Assembly: GCA_965232595.1 (NCBI GenBank)
Contig: OZ246983.1
Span: 4,898,001 to 4,962,000, forward strand
Reading direction: 5' to 3'
DNA: 64,000 nucleotides
Source: SZUA-309 sp965232595
GTDB lineage: Bacteria; Pseudomonadota; Gammaproteobacteria; Pseudomonadales; Azotimanducaceae
This document shows, piece by piece, positions 44,071 to 53,576 of this stretch. The notes beneath the pieces were generated by a model. It did not search any database. It was not told the DNA's origin and worked only from the letters and a program-made list of their open reading frames with translations. The position numbers and the translations under genes are program-made. The first letter of the stretch is position 1, and each line of letters begins with the position of its first letter.

Positions 44071-44555
44071 GCGAAGCCAATCCCTACGAAGGCCTGAACC
44101 TGCCAGACCTGCTCGAGCGCATGCACGATCTGGTCATCCCGGAAGCGGTCAGCTGGCTGCCGGAAACCGATGGTTGGTGGGTCCTGCTGGCCTGGCTGGT
44201 CGCCATGATGGTGCTGGCTGCGCACAAGTGGCGGGCCCATCGGCAGCTGAACCAATACCGCCGGGAGGCGCTGGCGAGCCTCGAGACGTTGAGCAGATCG
44301 GCCGTGCCGGACGACCCGCAGGCTGCTGCTCGAGTTGCCGAGCTGGTGAAGCGCACCGCGCTCAGCGCCTACCCGCGTGGGGAGGTTGCCGGGCTCTACG
44401 GTGAGGCCTGGGCGGACTTCCTTATCCGTACCGGCGGCAACGACCCGGTGATCGTCGACGCTGCCGGCCGCTTGGCCACGGCGTCGTACGCCGGCGACGT
44501 CCAGCTGGCCGAAGTGCTGCCCTGCGCCGACCGCTGGATTCGCCGCCATGCTTGA
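44067..44555 (+). CDS. DUF4381 membrane protein
   Basis: This 162-residue protein starts at GTG overlapping the DUF58 stop. A helix at about 32-50 (WWVLLAWLVAMMVLAAHKW) anchors it, with an Arg-rich cytoplasmic part and a helical C-domain (ARVAELVKRTALSAYPRGEVAGLYG). DUF4381 proteins are constant members of MoxR-VWA operons and probably hold the complex at the membrane. Its end overlaps the VWA gene by eight bases. Confidence 0.92.
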   Translation: MSEANPYEGLNLPDLLERMHDLVIPEAVSWLPETDGWWVLLAWLVAMMVLAAHKWRAHRQLNQYRREALASLETLSRSAVPDDPQAAARVAELVKRTALSAYPRGEVAGLYGEAWADFLIRTGGNDPVIVDAAGRLATASYAGDVQLAEVLPCADRWIRRHA

Positions 44556-45531
44556 GTTTGCCTATCCCTATGCGTTCCTGGCCTTGCCGCTGCCGCTGCT
44601 GGTTCGCTGGCTGCTGCCACCGCATCGGGAACAGGTGAGCGCGCTGCGGGTGCCGTTCTTCGACGCGGTAGCGCGTGCAGCCGGCGCCGACCCCCAGTCC
44701 GGCTCGGTGATCATCCGCCGCCGTGCTTTCCAGATGGTGTTCGCGACGCTGTTCTGGGCGGGCATCATCACCGGCCTGGCCAAACCGGAGTGGGTGGGCG
44801 AGCCGATCGTCCGCAGCGAGGCGGCAAGAGACATCATGCTGGCGGTGGACCTGTCCGGCTCAATGGACTACCGCGACTTTCCGGGTGAAGACGGCGCACC
44901 TGCCAGCCGCTTCGACGCGGTGCAGCAGGTGGTCACGGAGTTCGTTGCGGCCCGGGAGGCCGACCGGGTCGGCCTGATCGTGTTCGGCAATCGAGCATAC
45001 CTGCAGCTACCCTTCACCCGGGACCTCGACACCGCGGTGGCGCTGGTCGATCTGATGGAGGTGGGCATGGCCGGCCCGAGAACGGCGCTCGGCGACGCCA
45101 TCGGCCTGGCGATCCGCTCGTTCGAATCCAGCGAGGTCGAGGATCGGGTGCTGATCCTGCTGACCGACGGCAACGACACCGCAAGCACCATGACGCCCAT
45201 CAACGCTGCCGAGATCGCCGCCAGCAACGGTATTCAGGTGCACACCATCGGCATCGGCGACGAGCAGGCCCGCGGTGAGGACCGAGTGGACTTCGCCGTG
45301 CTGAACGCCGTTGCCGAACGCACAGGCGGCACCTTTTCCAACGCCGCGGACGCGCAGTCGCTGGCCGACATCTACGCCGCCATCGACGCGCTGACGAGCG
45401 CCGAGGTGCGCACCCAGAGCTGGCGGCCGCGCACATCGCTGGTCTACTGGCCGGCAGGCATCACCCTGCTGCTGATGCTCCTCGGCTACCTGCTGTTTCT
45501 GGCCCTCCGCAGCCTGAGGGCTCGAGCATGA
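44548..45531 (+). CDS. VWA-domain membrane protein (BatA-like), intact MIDAS
   Basis: This 327-residue protein has two N-terminal helices (about 5-22 and 60-78), a VWA domain (about 95-290) and a C-terminal helix (about 297-320). The metal-binding MIDAS motif DLSGSM (D101) is intact, with later Thr and TDGND. It presumably binds a protein partner in a metal-dependent way on the periplasmic side and is remodelled with MoxR. It overlaps both neighbours (8 and 4 bases). Confidence 0.94.
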   Translation: MLEFAYPYAFLALPLPLLVRWLLPPHREQVSALRVPFFDAVARAAGADPQSGSVIIRRRAFQMVFATLFWAGIITGLAKPEWVGEPIVRSEAARDIMLAVDLSGSMDYRDFPGEDGAPASRFDAVQQVVTEFVAAREADRVGLIVFGNRAYLQLPFTRDLDTAVALVDLMEVGMAGPRTALGDAIGLAIRSFESSEVEDRVLILLTDGNDTASTMTPINAAEIAASNGIQVHTIGIGDEQARGEDRVDFAVLNAVAERTGGTFSNAADAQSLADIYAAIDALTSAEVRTQSWRPRTSLVYWPAGITLLLMLLGYLLFLALRSLRARA

Positions 45532-46520
45532 TCGAGCTGGCAACGTTTCACTTCATTCGGCCGCTCTGGTTGCTGCTGCTGCCGGTGCTCGGCATCACCT
45601 GGTGGCTGGCCCGCAAGCTGCTGATCGGCAACACGGAAGTGGGTGATCTGATCGCCCCGCACCTGCGTGATGCGCTGATCGTCAACAAACGCAGCAGCCG
45701 GCGCTTCCGCGCCGTGGACGGCATCATGCTCTGCGGCTGCCTGCTCAGCGTTGCAGCCGCCGGGCCAAGCTGGACCCGCATACCAAGCCCCTGGTTTTCG
45801 GAGACCGCACCGCTGGTCGTCGCCATCGAGGTCAGCGACTCCATGCGTGCAAACGACGTCCTGCCGACCCGGCTCGACCGGGCCAGATTCAAGGTGCTGG
45901 ACCTGATCGCCGCCAGAACCGGCGCCCGCACGGCAATCATCGCCTACGCCGGCAGCGCGCACATCGTCGTGCCACCCAGCTCTGATCTGGCGGTGCTGAA
46001 GCCGCTGCTGGAGAGCCTGGATCCTGCAGTGATGCCGCTGCCTGGGGCTCGCGCCGCCACCGCGCTGCCGCTGGCGATGGAGCTGCTGGGCGCCGAGTCC
46101 GGCCGCGGCTCGGTTCTTTTCGTCAACGATGGGTTCGATCCGGGTGACGTCGACGCGTTAGCAACTTTCGCCGCCGCGCAGAGCTCGCCCGGCCTGTTTG
46201 CGCTGGTTGTCGGCAGCGACGAAGGTGGCGTCGCGCTGATGCCGGATGGCTCCCCCGTTGCGGCAGCCGCAGGTGGCCGCCTCGACACCCGGGTGGATGC
46301 CGAGCTGCTCCGTGAGGTTGGCAACAGCAGCGGCATGTCGATCACCCGCATGCGTACGGACGACTCGGATCTGCGCAACCTGATCGCGAGGATCGCTTCT
46401 CACCTGGCCCAGGCGGACGACCCGGAGTCACAATGGCGCGACGAAGGCTGGTGGCTGCTCTGGCCGGCAGCGCTGCTCATGTTGTTCTGGTTTCGGCGTG
46501 GCTGGACCATGCAATGGTAG
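45528..46520 (+). CDS. VWA-domain membrane protein (BatA/B-like), altered MIDAS
   Basis: This 330-residue protein has the same plan as its neighbour: N-terminal helices, VWA domain from about residue 96, C-terminal helix (WWLLWPAALLMLFWF). At the MIDAS it reads EVSDSM, so Glu101 stands where the usual Asp is found. This could weaken or change metal binding. Together with the gene before it, it likely forms a VWA pair. The TPR gene starts inside its last codons. Confidence 0.93.
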   Translation: MIELATFHFIRPLWLLLLPVLGITWWLARKLLIGNTEVGDLIAPHLRDALIVNKRSSRRFRAVDGIMLCGCLLSVAAAGPSWTRIPSPWFSETAPLVVAIEVSDSMRANDVLPTRLDRARFKVLDLIAARTGARTAIIAYAGSAHIVVPPSSDLAVLKPLLESLDPAVMPLPGARAATALPLAMELLGAESGRGSVLFVNDGFDPGDVDALATFAAAQSSPGLFALVVGSDEGGVALMPDGSPVAAAAGGRLDTRVDAELLREVGNSSGMSITRMRTDDSDLRNLIARIASHLAQADDPESQWRDEGWWLLWPAALLMLFWFRRGWTMQW

Positions 46521-47164
46521 GGCGCATGATCAGGAGCTTGCTCGCGGCGCCATTAATCACCCAGGGATTGGGGCTGACCGTGCTGGCCTGCGCCGCATTG
46601 CTCTGGCTGTCGATCCGTCAGGACGGCTTCATCAACCTCTGGCTCAGCGCCGACCAGCAGGCTCGGCTCGCCTTCGAGGACAAGGCCTACGCCGATGCCG
46701 CCGCCACCTTCCGGAACCCGGCCTGGCAGGGTGTCGCCCACTACCGGAACGGCGCCTACGCCGAGGCGGCAGACGCCTTCGGCCGCATCGGCACGGCAGA
46801 GGCCTTCTTCAACCGGGGTAACGCGTTCATGAAGCGTTTCGAGTTCAGCAAGGCCATCACCGCCTACGAGCAGGCGGTGGCGGAAGCGCCCGGCTGGCCG
46901 GAAGCGGCGGAAAATCTGGCTTTGGCCCGCTACACGCTGGACTACGTGGAGGACGCCCGCGAGCAGGGGTCTACCGGCAAGCTGGAGGCGGATGACGTGG
47001 TCTACGACAACGAGCGCGGTAGAGGCCAGGAAATCACCGTCGACCGGGAAAGCAGCCTGGAAGCGGCTTCCGCCGAGAAGTGGATGCGCTCGGTGGACAC
47101 GGAAACTGCCGACTTCCTTCGCTCCCGATTCCAGCTGGAAGCCGTGCGCCGGGGCGAGCTGTGA
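46514..47164 (+). CDS. TPR membrane protein (BatC-like)
   Basis: This protein has 216 residues from the ATG at 46514, which overlaps the preceding stop; ATG 46526 and 46433 are alternatives. It has a helix at about 10-36 (LITQGLGLTVLACAALLWLSI), then TPR repeats from about residue 50: ARLAFEDKAYADAAATF, GVAHYRNGAYAEAADAFGRIG, FFNRGNAFMKRFEFSKAITAY. A charged C-terminal tail contains RGRGQEITVDRESSLEAA. It fits the TPR member of Bat operons, facing the periplasm. The stop overlaps the BatD gene. Confidence 0.88.
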   Translation: MVGRMIRSLLAAPLITQGLGLTVLACAALLWLSIRQDGFINLWLSADQQARLAFEDKAYADAAATFRNPAWQGVAHYRNGAYAEAADAFGRIGTAEAFFNRGNAFMKRFEFSKAITAYEQAVAEAPGWPEAAENLALARYTLDYVEDAREQGSTGKLEADDVVYDNERGRGQEITVDRESSLEAASAEKWMRSVDTETADFLRSRFQLEAVRRGEL

Positions 47165-48444
47165 GTCGTCACTGGGCCGATCGCGCCGGTCGCATCCTTG
47201 CGGTGCTGACGCTCGCACTTGCCGGTCACCATGGGCTCGCTGCTGAGCCCGTCGTGCGCATCGCCGTAGAGCCTGCCACCATTGAGCTCGGCGAGTCGGC
47301 CCGGATGCAGGTTACCGTCCTGGTACCAACCTGGCAGCCGGTGCCTCCGGTCTATCCGAGCTTCGAGATCCCCAACACCATTACCCGCCTGCCGGCCGAC
47401 AGCTCATACCCAACGAGCGAACGGGTGGGCAGAGAGACCTGGTCCGGCATCGTTCGCAACTACCAGGTTACCCCGCTGATCGCTGCAGAGTTCAGCCTCG
47501 GCGGCGAGTCGATCCGCATCACCTGGGCCGATCCGGGCAAAGACAACCAGGTGGCAGACATTTCCGTCCCATCAGCACCGCTGTCGGTCCGCATACCCGC
47601 CGGCGCCGAGGGCCTGGATCCTTATCTGGCCGGTGAAAGCCTCTCCTTCGAGCGTATCGTCAGCGAAGTCGAGCAGCCGCTAAGCGTCGGCGATGCGCTG
47701 GTGGTGCAGTATCGGGCGACCTTGAGCGGCATGCCGTCGGTCTTTCTGCCGCCTCTGGCGCCGGAGGTGCAAAGCGCGATCGCCACGGCTTATCCGGAGG
47801 AGCCCGCGCTCAGCGACGCAGGCGCCGAAGCCGAACGGCTGGAGAAGATCACCCTGGTGTTCGAGCACGGCGGGCAGCTGCAGCTGCCTGGTCAGACAAT
47901 CGTCTGGTGGAACACCAGCACCGGGCAGGTCGAAGAAGCGCGCATCGCGCCGCTGTTGCTCGACGTCGCGGGACCGCCCCCAGTTGCCGATGCAGGGGAA
48001 GCGCATGCCCCGAAACCGATAAATGCGCGCTGGCTGATCGGCATCCTGTTGGCTGGCCTTGCTGCCACCCTGGTCATCTGGCGACTGGCGCCGAAGCTGG
48101 CAGCCAACCGGAAGCGTAGAGCGGAGGCGTATCGGTTGAGCGAAGCCTATGCGTTCGATCTCCTCAAACAGGCACCGGAAGGCCGCGCTGCCTACGAGGC
48201 CGCCCTGCGCTGGCTCGCACGGCTGGCACCGGAGCACGACCTGGACAGCTTCGCCGCTGCGTTCGGCGACGACGGTCTCGGCGATGAGGTTGGCGCCCTG
48301 TCCCGAACGCTGTTTGAATCGCCCGACAATGCCGCGGATCATCGCAACTTCGTGCGCGGTCTTGGGGAGGCGCGCCAGCGCTACCTGACAGCCCAGCAGG
48401 TTCAGTCTGCGGCAACGCTGGCGCCGTTGAATCCAACCGGCTGA
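47161..48444 (+). CDS. BatD-like protein
   Basis: This protein has 427 residues from GTG 47161 (GTGA overlap with the TPR stop). It has a signal peptide (about 8-33, AVLTLALAGHHGLAAE), then beta-sandwich repeats: AVEPATIELGESARMQVTV, and a later LVVQYRATLSGMPSVFLPP. A membrane helix at about 312-332 (WLIGILLAGLAATLVIW) and a helical cytoplasmic tail follow. This is the layout of BatD (oxygen tolerance) proteins. It closes the MoxR operon. Confidence 0.9.
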   Translation: MSRHWADRAGRILAVLTLALAGHHGLAAEPVVRIAVEPATIELGESARMQVTVLVPTWQPVPPVYPSFEIPNTITRLPADSSYPTSERVGRETWSGIVRNYQVTPLIAAEFSLGGESIRITWADPGKDNQVADISVPSAPLSVRIPAGAEGLDPYLAGESLSFERIVSEVEQPLSVGDALVVQYRATLSGMPSVFLPPLAPEVQSAIATAYPEEPALSDAGAEAERLEKITLVFEHGGQLQLPGQTIVWWNTSTGQVEEARIAPLLLDVAGPPPVADAGEAHAPKPINARWLIGILLAGLAATLVIWRLAPKLAANRKRRAEAYRLSEAYAFDLLKQAPEGRAAYEAALRWLARLAPEHDLDSFAAAFGDDGLGDEVGALSRTLFESPDNAADHRNFVRGLGEARQRYLTAQQVQSAATLAPLNPTG

Positions 48445-48474
48445 CCGAGAACGCCCAACCTGGTTGCAGGAAAC

Positions 48475-49521
48475 ATGCTGAAGAAAACGCTGATTCTGAT
48501 TGCCGCCCTGCTGCTGATACTCGTGGCGGTGCTGCTCTACCCTCTGGTACCAGGCAGCCCGGCTGCATCCACACCCTCAGCAATGACGCTGCCAGCCCCG
48601 CTGGCCGAGCGTATCGGCGGTTTTGCAGATGCAACGGACACCATCGATGCGGTGGTGGTGGCTGGTCCGAACGAGCTGCTGCTCGAGCATGGCGTCAGCC
48701 GCGCCATCATCAACAGCCATTCGGTTCGCAAAAGCCTGATCAGCGTCATGTTTGGCGCTGCCGCGCTGGACGGCGGCCTGGACGTGCAGGCAACGCTTGC
48801 CGACCTCGGCATCGACGACGCCAAGATGCCGCTCACCGAGGCCGAGCGCTCGGCGACCATCGCCGACCTGCTCACAGCCCGCTCCGGCATCTACATCGAG
48901 GCGGCTGGCGAAACTGCAGAGATGAAGGCACGGCGACCGCAGCGCGGTCAGCACGCGCCCGGCGAGCACTACTACTACAACAACTGGGACTTCAACACGC
49001 TGGGCACCATTCTCGCCGTCGCTACCGGCACCCCACTGGAAACGCACTACCAGCGGCTGGCCGAGCGTCTGCAGTTCGAGGACTACCAGCCCGGCCAGCT
49101 CTACTTCAGCGAAGCCAGCGGATCCGAACACGACCAGTACATCATCTTCATTTCCGCCCGCGACCTGTCGAAGGTCGGGCAGATGATGCTGCGCGGTGGC
49201 CTGGCGCCGGATGGCAGCCGTCTGATCACGAGTGACTGGATCGCCCAATCCACCCGGCGCTACTCCGAGATAACGGATGTTGCGCACATGGACGGCTACG
49301 GCTACTTGTGGTGGCTCGATTCAAACACCGGCACTTACTGGGCCAGCGGCTGGGGCGGCCAGTTCATGCTGGTGGATCCGCGCAACGATCTGGTGATCGT
49401 TGCCCGCAATCACACCGGCCGGCGCTTGGGCAGCGTGCTCTGGCTATCCGTGCTCGGCAACTCCACCCAGGGTCGAATGGGCGCCGTGGCAGAGATCCAC
49501 GAAATGCTGACGGGCTCCTGA
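48475..49521 (+). CDS. Serine hydrolase, class C beta-lactamase family
   Basis: This 348-residue protein has an N-terminal helix (about 5-24) as signal or anchor. The SxxK motif is HSVRKSL (Ser83, Lys86), and YYYNNWDF gives the Tyr-x-Asn. The third motif near the C-terminus is ASGWGGQF. Members include beta-lactamases, esterases and D-amino peptidases; no lactamase-specific feature is evident. It lies 30 bases after the BatD-like gene and may be co-transcribed, though it is not a normal member of such operons. It converges on an LLM gene with 3 bases between stops. Confidence 0.9.
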   Translation: MLKKTLILIAALLLILVAVLLYPLVPGSPAASTPSAMTLPAPLAERIGGFADATDTIDAVVVAGPNELLLEHGVSRAIINSHSVRKSLISVMFGAAALDGGLDVQATLADLGIDDAKMPLTEAERSATIADLLTARSGIYIEAAGETAEMKARRPQRGQHAPGEHYYYNNWDFNTLGTILAVATGTPLETHYQRLAERLQFEDYQPGQLYFSEASGSEHDQYIIFISARDLSKVGQMMLRGGLAPDGSRLITSDWIAQSTRRYSEITDVAHMDGYGYLWWLDSNTGTYWASGWGGQFMLVDPRNDLVIVARNHTGRRLGSVLWLSVLGNSTQGRMGAVAEIHEMLTGS

Positions 49522-49524
49522 GGC

Positions 49525-50532
49525 TCAGCGGCTGGCGAGCCCGGCGATGGCCGCTTCCATGGTCTGCCGGGTCACCTCGAACCGATCCGGCCCCCAGGGC
49601 ATGGGCATCAGCACCGGGTGTTCCACACCCGCGTCCACATAGGCCTGCACGAACGCGCCCACCTCGTCCGCACTGCCGATGAAATCGATGGCCTGGATCA
49701 TCCGCTCGGAGATAGCCGCCAGCGCCCCATCCCTGTCTCTTTCCGCCTGCCGGGCGCGCAGCTCGTCCACTTCGTCCGAGAAGCCGGCGCTTCTGAACAT
49801 GCGCGCGTAGCCGTCAGCCATGGCGTAGTTGAACAGGTCTTTCCGCGCCGAGGTCGCCGTTCGCTCGTTGAGCTCGGCAACCGCCGCGTGCACATAGGCA
49901 AAGATCTTCGCAGCGCCACCCTTGCGCACCTGAGCGACGGACTCGCCGACATGGGAGGACGGCAGGTAGTTGAGCAGCACCCCGTCGGCCACCTCGCCCG
50001 CCAGCTTCAGCATCTGCGGGTTCAGCGCGGCCATGACGATCTTTGGTCGCCGCTCGCCGAGACGTACGGCGAGCCGGAAGCGCTTCACCTGCCAGAAGTC
50101 GCCCTCGAAAGTGACGGACTCGCCGGACAGGCACTCGCGGAGCAGCGCCACGTATTCGCGCATCATGGCGATCGGGCGGTCAGTGCTGGCCTCACCGTGA
50201 CCACGAAGGATGCCCGGTGCTGAAACGCCGACCCCTAGCCAGACATCGGCATCCGGGCTCATGGCCTGCAGGGTCGCCGCCGACATGGCTGCCAGCGGCG
50301 GCGTGCGCAGCTGCACCGGCACGATGCCGGTGGCCAGATCGAGCCCAGGGGCCACCGCCGAGACGCCGCCGAGAAGAGAAAACGCATCGGTGCCCGTCGC
50401 CTCCACAGTCCACAGCGAGCGGTAGCCCAGCTCGTCTGCCAGCCGGGCGACGTCCAGCACCCCGCGCGGGCCGAGCACAGCCAGGCTGCCAAAGGTAACG
50501 CCAAGAGGGACGCTCGTTTCGATCTTGCTCAT
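49525..50532 (-). CDS. LLM-class flavin-dependent oxidoreductase
   Basis: This 335-residue luciferase-like protein has LADELGYRSLWTVEATGTDAF (shortened: ELGYRSLWTVEA) near residue 30, LDLATGIVPVQLRTPPLAAM, and WLGVGVSAPGI. The pattern is that of the F420-dependent LLM group seen in actinobacteria and some proteobacteria; cofactor F420 use is not certain here. It is divergent from a thioesterase gene across 55 bases. It stands alone and is the third LLM gene of the window. Confidence 0.9.
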   Translation of the reverse strand: MSKIETSVPLGVTFGSLAVLGPRGVLDVARLADELGYRSLWTVEATGTDAFSLLGGVSAVAPGLDLATGIVPVQLRTPPLAAMSAATLQAMSPDADVWLGVGVSAPGILRGHGEASTDRPIAMMREYVALLRECLSGESVTFEGDFWQVKRFRLAVRLGERRPKIVMAALNPQMLKLAGEVADGVLLNYLPSSHVGESVAQVRKGGAAKIFAYVHAAVAELNERTATSARKDLFNYAMADGYARMFRSAGFSDEVDELRARQAERDRDGALAAISERMIQAIDFIGSADEVGAFVQAYVDAGVEHPVLMPMPWGPDRFEVTRQTMEAAIAGLASR

Positions 50533-50587
50533 CGTGCAACTTGTTATCCGGTGAAGAGGCCGGATAGATTAGCTTCCCGGGCAGCGG

Positions 50588-51400
50588 ATGGACACTTCGA
50601 ACTTGAGCCAGTACGACGATGAAACGGCCGTCGAGCGCGTCGACGAGCGGCGATTCAGCGGGCGGGTGAGCAGCGCCTGGAACATCGGCGACAACCCGAA
50701 CGGTGGCTATCTGGTTTCGCTGATCACGCAGGCGCTCGAACAGGCCATCGAGCATCCGGACCCGATCAGCGTGACCACGCACTACCTGCGCCCGGGGATT
50801 GCCGACGCGCCGTGCGAGATCGACGTGGATGTCGTCAGAACGGGACGCACCCTCAGCACCGTGCGCGCGACCCTCAGCCAGGAAGGCAAGGCCCGTCTCA
50901 CCGTGCTGGCTGCTTACGCCGACCTGAGCAGCCCCGCCGGTATCGACTCGGACATCACCCTGCCTGTACCCGAGCTGCCCGCCCCGGAGGACTGCGTGCA
51001 GCGCTCGGCAGAAAATCAGGGTGTGCACCTGCCCATTCTCGATCGTCTCGATACCCGCCTCGATCCCGCCTGCGCAACGCCCGGCGCATCGAGCGAGGCC
51101 CGACTCCGGGGCATGATCCGCTTCATCGATGGGCGGGCGCCGGACACCCGCTCGCTGCTGCTGTTCACCGACAGCTTTCCGCCCTCGCCGCTGGCTAAGC
51201 TCGGCTCCGTCGGCTGGGTGCCCACGCTCGAGCTCACCGTGCATGTGCGGCGACGGCCGGCACCGGGTTGGATCATCGCCGAGCTGAGCACAGACGATCT
51301 GACCGAAGGACGCATGGTGGAGACCGGTGCGCTCTGGGACAGCAACGGGCAGCTGGTGGCACAGAGCCGCCAGATCGGTCTGGTGATGAAACGCGATTAG
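50588..51400 (+). CDS. Acyl-CoA thioesterase-like protein (double hotdog)
   Basis: This 270-residue protein fits the two-hotdog TesB-like thioesterase group: WNIGDNPNGGYLVSLITQAL near residue 36 (the NGGY motif), TTHYLRPG, VVRTGRTLSTVRATLSQ, and in the second half GWVPTLELTVHVRRRP. It would hydrolyse an acyl-CoA in the cytoplasm. It precedes a phosphatase gene by 51 bases; the promoter is probably within the 55-base divergent gap. Confidence 0.88.
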   Translation: MDTSNLSQYDDETAVERVDERRFSGRVSSAWNIGDNPNGGYLVSLITQALEQAIEHPDPISVTTHYLRPGIADAPCEIDVDVVRTGRTLSTVRATLSQEGKARLTVLAAYADLSSPAGIDSDITLPVPELPAPEDCVQRSAENQGVHLPILDRLDTRLDPACATPGASSEARLRGMIRFIDGRAPDTRSLLLFTDSFPPSPLAKLGSVGWVPTLELTVHVRRRPAPGWIIAELSTDDLTEGRMVETGALWDSNGQLVAQSRQIGLVMKRD

Positions 51401-51451
51401 CACTGCAGCGATCGGGCTGCGGATGCTAGCCTCCGGACCTCGACAACCCGG

Positions 51452-52318
51452 ATGGACAGCCCGATGCGACAACTCATTGCTTCAACCCTGCTGAGCAGCC
51501 TGCTGCTCCCCCTCTGGACTCAGGCGAACGCGCAGGCTGCAGCGGACATCAAGCGACCCGAGCCCGTCCCCGAGATCAGGCACGGAATACTGCAGGGTTA
51601 CCTGGCACCAGAAGACTATCCGAACAGCCTCGCCATGCTGCCACCCCCGCCGGCGGCGGGCTCAGCTGCGCAGGCTGCCGATGACGCGATCAGCCAGCGT
51701 CTGCTCGCTCTGCAGGCGTCGGCCCGGTTCGAGCTGGCCGCGCTCGACAACGACCTGTCGTTTCCGAACGCCGCCGGCACCTTCAGCTGTGCGCTCGGCG
51801 CGCCCATCTCCGAGGCTGAGACTCCGTTTCTCTACCAGCTGTTGCGGCGATCTCTCGCCGATGCCGGGCTCGCAACCTATGCGGCAAAAAAACACTACGG
51901 TCGCGCCCGTCCGTTCACCGTCAATGAAGGAAAAAACTGCGCACCCGAACGCGAGCAGGAGCTGCTGCGAGGAGATCCCTCCTATCCGTCAGGCCACACG
52001 GCAATCGGCTGGGCCTGGGCGCTGATCCTCACCAGCCTAGCCCCGGAACGCGCCGACGAGATCCTCGCCCGCGGCATGGCGTACGGCGAGAGCCGGGCCT
52101 TCTGCAACGTGCACTGGCCAAGTGATGTGGCGGCCGGTCGCATCGTCGGCGCGGCTGCGGTTGCCGTGCTGAATGGCAACGATGAGTTCAGAAGCGACCT
52201 CGCCGAAGCCCGCAGAGAGCTGGCCGCTGTTCGGGAAAACGGGCGCTCACCAGTTCGTGACTGTCAGATCGAGCAGCGCGCGATGGCCGTGCGGCTGTTT
52301 TCCGCTGCGGAGGAGTAA
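51452..52318 (+). CDS. PAP2-family acid phosphatase, exported
   Basis: This 288-residue protein (or 284 from ATG 51464) has a signal peptide (LIASTLLSSLLLPLWTQANA). The three PAP2 motifs are in order: KKHYGRARPF, SYPSGHTAIGW and SRAFCNVHWPSDV. This is the class A nonspecific acid phosphatase arrangement (PhoN type), periplasmic, cleaving phosphomonoesters. It converges on the MgtC/DUF4010 gene. Confidence 0.95.
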   Translation: MDSPMRQLIASTLLSSLLLPLWTQANAQAAADIKRPEPVPEIRHGILQGYLAPEDYPNSLAMLPPPPAAGSAAQAADDAISQRLLALQASARFELAALDNDLSFPNAAGTFSCALGAPISEAETPFLYQLLRRSLADAGLATYAAKKHYGRARPFTVNEGKNCAPEREQELLRGDPSYPSGHTAIGWAWALILTSLAPERADEILARGMAYGESRAFCNVHWPSDVAAGRIVGAAAVAVLNGNDEFRSDLAEARRELAAVRENGRSPVRDCQIEQRAMAVRLFSAAEE

Positions 52319-52331
52319 CGGAACTCCCAGC

Positions 52332-53576
52332 TCAGGGCCAGAGCAGCGCAACCAGCACGCCAGCAATGGCCAGCGCAGCCATGATGGGCAGCAGCCGACG
52401 GCGCAGCGAAGATCCACCAATTACCGCAACCACGCCTGCTTTGAACAGCAGGTTGGCTACTGAAGCAATGAACACTACCCGCCATGCCGTGTCTGCGCTG
52501 ACCCGCTCGTCCTGAAAGAGGTTGCCCACCGACAGGGTGATTGCGTCCACGTCCGTCAGCCCAGATAGCACCGCCACCGGATAGAGCATGGCCTCACCGT
52601 AGCGGGCACTGACCGCGGCGCTGGCAAACACCACAACGGTGTAGATGGCTGCAAAAACCAGCGCGGTGCTCAGCTCGGCCGGGTTGCCCGTTTTCACCTC
52701 GTGCCCGTCCGCCGCCTCGAAGCGCAGCATCAGCGAGCCGATGGCGAGAGCAAACAACCCGAGGTAAGCCAGCACCGGCCAGAAGATGTGGCCGAGCAGC
52801 CCTGGCGCCACGGCAAGGATCTCGAGCAGGATCCGCACGTAGACCAGAGCCGACGCGATGAGAATGACCACCACCGCCATGGGCACCATGGCGTTATCCG
52901 CACGGCTGCGCGTCGCGTAGCTCACCGTGGTTGCGGTGCTGGAGATCAGCCCGCCCAGCACACCGCCGAGCAGCGCCCCACCCCTGCCGCCGGCGAACCG
53001 CATGGCAAGGTATCCCGCCACGTTCAGGCCGACGATCAGCACCACCATCAGCCAGATGTGGAACGGGTTGAGCACGTCGTAAGGACCGAAGGTCCGGTCC
53101 GGGAGGATGGGCAGCACCACAAGCGTCACCAGCACGAAGCGAGCAATCGCCTGAAACTCCTCCGGCGCGATCCGGCGGGTCAGCGCGTGCAGCGGCACCT
53201 TCCAGTGCAGCAGCAGCGTCACCACGCCGGTGAGCACCACCGCGGTAACCGGATAGCCGGTGGTCGTCATGGCGCCGACCATGTACATGGCAATCCCGGC
53301 AAGCTCGGTCGTCATCCCCGCCACGGCCTCGTCCCGAGCGAGCAGAATGGTGTGCACGACTATGGCCAGCGTGATCACAAGCAAGCCAACGGCCACCACC
53401 CAGAGCCCTGTATCTTCGGCGTAGAGCCCGATCAGCGCGCCGATCAGGGTGATCAGCGCAAACGATCGCAGGCCGAGCGGCTTCTCCTCCACCCACTCCC
53501 GCTGCAGGCCGACGAGCAGGCCCAGCCCCAGCGCGATCGTAAGCTGGATGGCGGGCAGCGCCAGCCAGTCCGTCAC
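52332..53576 (-). CDS. MgtC/SapB-DUF4010 membrane protein
   Basis: This 414-residue protein has about twelve hydrophobic helices. The N-terminal third is MgtC/SapB-like (IALGLGLLVGLQREW, GLRSFALITLIGAL). The rest is DUF4010, with GGVLGGLISSTATTVSYATRSR (core GLISSTATT) and LSGLTDVDAITLSVG. Function is unknown; a transport or magnesium/phosphate stress role is assumed by family. Its start overlaps the SDR stop by four bases, so it is part of the TetR-headed operon, though unrelated in chemistry. Confidence 0.9.
   Translation of the reverse strand: MTDWLALPAIQLTIALGLGLLVGLQREWVEEKPLGLRSFALITLIGALIGLYAEDTGLWVVAVGLLVITLAIVVHTILLARDEAVAGMTTELAGIAMYMVGAMTTTGYPVTAVVLTGVVTLLLHWKVPLHALTRRIAPEEFQAIARFVLVTLVVLPILPDRTFGPYDVLNPFHIWLMVVLIVGLNVAGYLAMRFAGGRGGALLGGVLGGLISSTATTVSYATRSRADNAMVPMAVVVILIASALVYVRILLEILAVAPGLLGHIFWPVLAYLGLFALAIGSLMLRFEAADGHEVKTGNPAELSTALVFAAIYTVVVFASAAVSARYGEAMLYPVAVLSGLTDVDAITLSVGNLFQDERVSADTAWRVVFIASVANLLFKAGVVAVIGGSSLRRRLLPIMAALAIAGVLVALLWP

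Noticed and set aside
52312..52327. Inverted repeat GGAGT/ACTCC at the end of the phosphatase gene as a terminator
   Set aside because: Five-base arms with no U-tract are expected by chance at this GC content.
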